From UBA7692 sp964650845 (GTDB lineage Bacteria; Bacteroidota; Bacteroidia; Chitinophagales; LD1), in the NCBI GenBank assembly GCA_964650845.1, contig CAZYXR010000065.1:1-16892 (forward strand): a stretch of DNA of 16,892 bases, read 5' to 3'. The number at the start of each line of letters is the position of its first letter. Position 1 is the first letter of the stretch. Made by a program: the position numbers and the translations under genes. Shown piece after piece: positions 12,712-16,892 of this stretch. The notes beneath the pieces are model-generated. The model was given only the letters and a program-made list of their open reading frames with translations. It was not told where the DNA came from and ran no database searches.

Positions 12712-15700
12712 TCAATCATGATTAACCAAAATTCTTTGAACATAGGTGTTATTCTTGTCTGTTACTTTTATTAAGTAGATGCCTTTGGATAAATCCAAAT
12801 TTATTTGAGTTTGTGATGTAAGTGAAATCTGTTGATGAACTAACTTTCCATGACAGTCAATTATTTGAATAGTGGAATTGCCTGAGAATTTTAGAATTTC
12901 AACGATAAAGTTTCCATTGTTGGGATTAGGATATATTTTTATTTTCTTAGGCTTAATTGGTTCGACTCCCCCCCAAATCTGAATATCTAAGCAGGTATCA
13001 GACTTACAACCAGCCAGATTGGTAACTTCCAGACAGGCTTTGTATTTGCCTGAAGGGAATTTGGAATAGGTATAAGAATGCTCCCTTTTATTGGTGGTTG
13101 CAGTACCTCCATCGCCAAATGACCATTTGTAGCTAGTTCCATTGGATTCGTTGGCTGAAAAATTGACGGTCTGAAAGTTCACCAAATAACTAAAACCCTG
13201 CTTTGGAGAGGCATTAACTGTAACGGCTTTGGTAATACTGTCTGAACAGCCATTGGGAACACTTGCTCGTAGCTTTACGTTAAAGGTTTTGGTAATTCCA
13301 CTAATCTGGTATTGGTGAAAAGGATTGTCGGAGTTAGATGTTTTACCATCGCCAAAGAACCATAGGTAATTTGCAGTTCCGGAAGTTACGGTGGTCTTAT
13401 TGTTGAATACAGCCTGTGTGTCTTCGCAAACATCATCCACAATGAAATCAGCCTGAGCCTGTGGTTTGATGTCAACGTCTTTAGTTAACACATCCTGACA
13501 ACCATTGCTTGAATTTGCTTTCAAAGTGATCTTGCGCATTCCTGCACTGATTTTCTGAGTTGGATTTTCTAAAGAAGAAGTTCCTTCTCCTGCGAAGTCC
13601 CAATTAAAAGAAGTTGTAAGCCCGGCGGGTTTGGTTCCGGTAAAAGTGAATTGTATCGGATTTAAGTTACAAGTCAGACCGTTGGTAAAATCAGCTTTGG
13701 GTGTAGGAATAACTGAAATTTTAACACTGATGGAATCAGACGCAGCCGAACAGTTATCGCTTAAGTGAAGTGTTAAGGTTTTGGTTTGATTGGTATTCAC
13801 AAATAAGACATCTGATTTAAGATTAAAGGTATCAGAAGTCGAGACCAGGCTTTTATCCAGGTACCATTTGAAATTATACCCTGAGCCGGAACCTCCTCTG
13901 CCAAAGGTATTTAGTTTAAGTGATTGACCATAGCAGAGGGTGGTATCATGAAGAGTTCCTTTACCGGTCTGTATGACTGCTTTTAATTGCTGATTGACAT
14001 ATAGGGTAAATGAATTGGTATCTGAAACACAACCGTTGGAAAGAGAAAGCATGATTTTAATGGTTTGCTTAGCAATGATGTTCAAAGTATCGCTTGTTGA
14101 AAGAACCGTTTGATGGGTTATATCCTTCCATTGCCAAAAGGCATAGGCAGGGAGTGTTGAAGCGGGTTTTGCAATTCTGATCAATTTGTTGCCATAACAA
14201 AGAAGGGTGTCACTGAACCTTGATTTAAGGCTAAGAGATTTACGCAGCCTTACCGTAAGATAGGTAGTATCGGCTTTAGAAGTGCAACCATCTTTTAGAA
14301 TAATAGCCATCTTATCATCATTGGTGGCATCCACTCCAGTGGTGTAACTCAAAGTATCGTTTGTTCCTGAATTACCGGATTTGTAAAAGAACCATTTGGT
14401 TGGTGTTACAAAAAACATTTGCCAGTGATAATTGGAATCCCCTCCGGTAAATTTAGCCGGGATTTTAAGCAGAAGATTTTGGCAAATTGCGGTATCCGTA
14501 AATTTGAGAAGTGTTTTGGGATATTGTCTCACGAATATCTTTTTGAAAGCGGTGTCGGGTTTTCCGCAACCGCTGCTGTCTGCAATGATTATTTTATAAG
14601 TAGTGTCTTTCAAGGGCCAGACAATGGGTTGTCTTAATGAGGTATTGTTGATATTGTAATTAGGGCTCCAGTTCCATTTGGTTCCGCCATAAGTATTAAG
14701 CATTATACTGTCGCCTTTGCAGATGGTTTCAGGGGGCCCGGGGTCAGCCTTGTCTTTGGAGTAAATCAAAAGCCTTAAGGTATCCACTCGATAAAAACTC
14801 TGCACGGCGGGCGAGGTGCTTAAAATACGGATACGGTAAAGTGGTGATGACTTAACATGAAACATCGGCAGGGTCCCCTTAATCACTCCATCTGAATTGC
14901 TTTTGATTCTTCCCAATTCATAGTACAAAGAATCAAAGCGACCAAACTCATCACTCAGCTGGGCTATGAAATAATTAGAAGTATCAAAAGTGCCGGTCTT
15001 AGTATAATTAACCCTGATTGAATCGCCGGCGCAATAAGGCCCCTTATTCACCTTTCCCCGAAATATAGAATTGTCGCTGAGTTTGGCTATCCAGCCATCA
15101 TTCCATCTGCTATTGCTCACTAAAATTTCTTTTCCAAACTTTAATGTGTCTTTAAACGAACCACTTAAAAATACATATTTCCCGGCAATTGCATCAATAG
15201 CTTGAGAAAAGGAATAATTAGCTCCACCATTTACTGCCCAAAGTATATTGCCTTTGTAATCCAATTTTAGTATCAAGGCATCGAAGGTTGATTTTGCAGA
15301 AACGGGTATACCCTGCAAGTCAAGTTTTGTTCCTACCCAACCCATGTAATAATTATAGCCTTCATTGGTGGCTGAACCGAGAATTTTATATCCCTTGGTC
15401 TTGTCGAGTACTTTCGGCATATATAGCCATTGTCGCCGGACGCTGGAATCGTAAGAGAGAAAATTCTGGTCCCACCAGTATGCACTATTAGGAAACTGGG
15501 ATACATATTTTTTATCACTAAAAACAAAACTATCTAGGCTTCGTCCTGACAAGTATAGGTTTTCACCATCACTATTCAGTGTTGTAAAGGAGGCCACCGA
15601 GTCATCGTCATTCGAAGGATGCCCCGCCATATAGATTCCTCCTTTTTTATACTTTCCTTTTCCATCGAGTTGAATAAGGTAAGCACCATTGTAAAAGGTG

Positions 15701-16497
15701 TCTCCCTTGAGTTTAAATTTTTTCATACACTGGCCTGCCATAAATACAGAACCTTTAAGACTTGCCATACCACGACAGGTGAGACCAGTCATGGTTGTTT
15801 GTAGGCTGTCGTAAAAAGTACCTGACCACAATACCTCTCCACTTTGTGCATCAATTTCACCAAAAATCGAATTGGGAAGTTTCTTACTAAACTTAAAAGT
15901 GTCGGTGCCAAATATGCTTATATCGCGTGAGTAGCCCCAAAAAAATAAGTGCCCCTCTGAAAAACTCAAATCAGTTATAATTGTGTAAGGTGAGCCAGAC
16001 TGCTTAATAAATACTTTGTTACCATTCTTGTCATACTTGGTATAAATAAAAGCCCCCTTCTTTTGGTAAAGTAAAACAGAGTCATAATAAAAAGAATCGG
16101 CTGCTCCCCTTGAAGTGACTAAAAAATAGATATTGCCTTTACCATCTCTACAGGCAAGCCGGTTGCCTCCAAATGTACCACTCGTTCCATTATTAGCCAA
16201 TTTGCGAGCCTTTGTAACATTACCATTGGCATCTAATTTAACAAAAATCGTCCAATGTTCAGCTTTTATTCCTTTATAAAACTGAAAAGCGCCAAGACGA
16301 AGAGTATCTGGATTATTGAAATCAAACCCATCATAGTTTAGCAGAAATGAACAGCCTCCAGATGAATCAGCTGCAACAGCATATATTTCTTCGTAATACT
16401 TACTTCCGAAAGACTTAACCCATTCAAAGTTTTGCGCTATTATAAACTCACTGCAAAAAAGGAAAACAATGCAACAAAGCAGGTAATTTCTCAGCAT
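12712..16497 (-). CDS. Large T9SS-exported PKD-domain surface protein
   Basis: A 1261-residue protein with signal peptide (1-21, FIIAQ). The N-terminal 460 or so residues form beta-propeller-like repeats of SBBP style (FVKLDANGNV, YTKYDKNGNKVF, ILKLDYKGNILWAVNGG). The middle is a series of Ig/PKD-like modules with recurring SDTLxL and Cys-containing strands. Three PKD domains follow, marked by FNWDFAGEGT, YLWFFGDGKT and YKWSFGDGGT (about 960-1170). A T9SS sorting domain ends the protein (about 1185-1261; IKIYPNPNNG ... GIYLIKV ... RILVNHD). The likely role is adhesion or a surface layer; no enzyme motif is seen. It is the only gene between hairpins C and D, with an 85-base leader holding a promoter and a tandem repeat. 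It is very large for a cassette gene. Confidence 0.85.
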   Translation of the reverse strand: MLRNYLLCCIVFLFCSEFIIAQNFEWVKSFGSKYYEEIYAVAADSSGGCSFLLNYDGFDFNNPDTLRLGAFQFYKGIKAEHWTIFVKLDANGNVTKARKLANNGTSGTFGGNRLACRDGKGNIYFLVTSRGAADSFYYDSVLLYQKKGAFIYTKYDKNGNKVFIKQSGSPYTIITDLSFSEGHLFFWGYSRDISIFGTDTFKFSKKLPNSIFGEIDAQSGEVLWSGTFYDSLQTTMTGLTCRGMASLKGSVFMAGQCMKKFKLKGDTFYNGAYLIQLDGKGKYKKGGIYMAGHPSNDDDSVASFTTLNSDGENLYLSGRSLDSFVFSDKKYVSQFPNSAYWWDQNFLSYDSSVRRQWLYMPKVLDKTKGYKILGSATNEGYNYYMGWVGTKLDLQGIPVSAKSTFDALILKLDYKGNILWAVNGGANYSFSQAIDAIAGKYVFLSGSFKDTLKFGKEILVSNSRWNDGWIAKLSDNSIFRGKVNKGPYCAGDSIRVNYTKTGTFDTSNYFIAQLSDEFGRFDSLYYELGRIKSNSDGVIKGTLPMFHVKSSPLYRIRILSTSPAVQSFYRVDTLRLLIYSKDKADPGPPETICKGDSIMLNTYGGTKWNWSPNYNINNTSLRQPIVWPLKDTTYKIIIADSSGCGKPDTAFKKIFVRQYPKTLLKFTDTAICQNLLLKIPAKFTGGDSNYHWQMFFVTPTKWFFYKSGNSGTNDTLSYTTGVDATNDDKMAIILKDGCTSKADTTYLTVRLRKSLSLKSRFSDTLLCYGNKLIRIAKPASTLPAYAFWQWKDITHQTVLSTSDTLNIIAKQTIKIMLSLSNGCVSDTNSFTLYVNQQLKAVIQTGKGTLHDTTLCYGQSLKLNTFGRGGSGSGYNFKWYLDKSLVSTSDTFNLKSDVLFVNTNQTKTLTLHLSDNCSAASDSISVKISVIPTPKADFTNGLTCNLNPIQFTFTGTKPAGLTTSFNWDFAGEGTSSLENPTQKISAGMRKITLKANSSNGCQDVLTKDVDIKPQAQADFIVDDVCEDTQAVFNNKTTVTSGTANYLWFFGDGKTSNSDNPFHQYQISGITKTFNVKLRASVPNGCSDSITKAVTVNASPKQGFSYLVNFQTVNFSANESNGTSYKWSFGDGGTATTNKREHSYTYSKFPSGKYKACLEVTNLAGCKSDTCLDIQIWGGVEPIKPKKIKIYPNPNNGNFIVEILKFSGNSTIQIIDCHGKLVHQQISLTSQTQINLDLSKGIYLIKVTDKNNTYVQRILVNHD

Positions 16498-16531
16498 TTT
16501 TTGTTACGTACAAATTTTTGTTCCGTACAAA
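16498..16531 (-). repeat. Tandem 17-base repeat in the leader of the PKD gene
   Basis: TTTTTGTTACGTACAAA and TTTTTGTTCCGTACAAA lie directly end to end (16498-16514 and 16515-16531), with one difference. The upstream copy merges into the -7 box. Each copy holds a GTAC centre and could be a regulator half-site or a promoter duplication by slippage. Confidence 0.7.
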
Positions 16532-16535
16532 TGTA
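16528..16535 (-). promoter_or_regulatory. Promoter -7 box of the PKD protein gene
   Basis: On the minus strand TACATTTG matches the Bacteroidota -7 consensus TAnnTTTG exactly, 30 bases before the start codon. A clear -33 TTG at the usual spacing is not seen. Confidence 0.5.
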
Positions 16536-16582
16536 GTAAATGATTTTTGAAGGTTGTTCGTTTGAGAAATTTGGGTGACGGC

Positions 16583-16709
16583 TAACGTTTTGCGGCTTGG
16601 CGTAGTGGCGGATTTTTAGCACAAATGTTCAATCGAAGAACTGCACTTGAACCTACCACAACACTGTCATACGAAGCACTGAACCCGCCATTACGCCAAA
16701 CCGCTGTTA
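16583..16709 (-). repeat. Hairpin element D (attC-like)
   Basis: TAAC at 16583-16586 and GTTA at 16706-16709 flank arms 16592-16611 and 16685-16704 that pair at 18 of 20 positions. The centre holds ACCTACCACAA (16651-16661) and ATACGAAGCAC (16669-16679). The stem is G/C rich and unlike the stems of A-C, yet the layout is the same. Beyond it, 16710-16892 shows no gene: it carries GTGCGGTTG (16791) followed by T-rich runs and TTGCAAGCTTTG near the edge, both also seen at 229-312. Confidence 0.85.
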
Positions 16710-16892
16710 GCAGTAGGCCTTCTGTCCTCCGTCCTTGTAAACCATTATCGTTGCTCAGTTTCACTGTCATTGTCTTTGTCGTGCTGGGTTGTGCGGTTGC
16801 GTATTTTTTATTTTCTGAAGTGGAGGAGATTTTTTTAAATTCAATTTTGTCTGCGTGGGAAAGGTGGAAGCTCTTTTGCAAGCTTTGGTCTG

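Noticed and set aside
16582..16881. Open frame of 99 codons on the minus strand
   Set aside because: It runs through hairpin D, so its 'protein' is a translation of a structured repeat. No domain or signal is visible.
1..16892. tRNA, rRNA or CRISPR array
   Set aside because: No cloverleaf with conserved T-loop, no rRNA segments and no regular repeat-spacer array were seen on reading either strand.

Overview
The window looks like a piece of a Bacteroidota chromosome (Chitinophagales/Sphingobacteriales-like is a guess). The reasons are: at least six proteins end in a type IX secretion (T9SS) sorting domain with the 'YPNP' start motif, promoter-like sequences fit the Bacteroidota TAnnTTTG -7 box, and families such as HYC_CC_PP, DUF3347 and the HMBD lipoproteins are typical of this phylum. 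Every credible gene is on the minus strand, so the window is read from high to low coordinates.

Right part (16.9 to 11.8 kb, minus-strand order): a long imperfect hairpin D (16583-16709), a 1261-residue T9SS surface protein with PKD domains (16497-12712), hairpin C (12556-12677), a small membrane protein (12542-12192) with an overlapping broken gene (12187-11921, in-frame TGA), then hairpin B (11785-11910). A fourth hairpin, A, lies at the left edge (about 1-120), with a probable half-copy at 161-235.

Left and middle part (11.5 to 0.39 kb): a twelve-gene, tightly packed copper-handling cluster. In order it encodes a Cys-rich HYC_CC_PP protein, a thioredoxin-fold T9SS protein, a CxxCH-containing Reeler/choice-of-anchor-V-like T9SS protein, a small T9SS protein, a T9SS-exported multicopper oxidase, a T9SS beta-propeller, a His-rich lipoprotein, an HMBD lipoprotein, an HMA-AraC regulator, an HMA-MauE-like membrane protein, an HMA-DUF3347 lipoprotein, and a second multicopper oxidase with a beta-barrel-like tail. 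A strong stem-loop at 288-354 ends the cluster. The inferred logic is Cu sensing by the HMA-AraC protein, Cu passage through small CxxC, His and Met-rich carriers, and oxidation or sequestration by one exported and one probably outer-membrane-anchored multicopper oxidase.

The most interesting structure is the set of hairpins. The four have different stem sequences but the same architecture and a conserved G opposite T at the same stem position. The GTTA end of each one is complementary over 9-10 bases to the TAAC end of the next hairpin across the intervening gene block. That is the relation expected between the start of an integron gene cassette and the R'' box of its own attC site. The gene blocks may therefore be cassettes of a divergent integron-like array, including a possible 11.6 kb copper-resistance cassette. 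No integrase is in the window and the boxes do not fit canonical GTTRRRY, so this remains an inference.

A run of ten Ns at 4420-4429 breaks the regulator gene. The flanks show it is an assembly gap across an essentially overlapping join, and the true C-terminus can be read on the far side.
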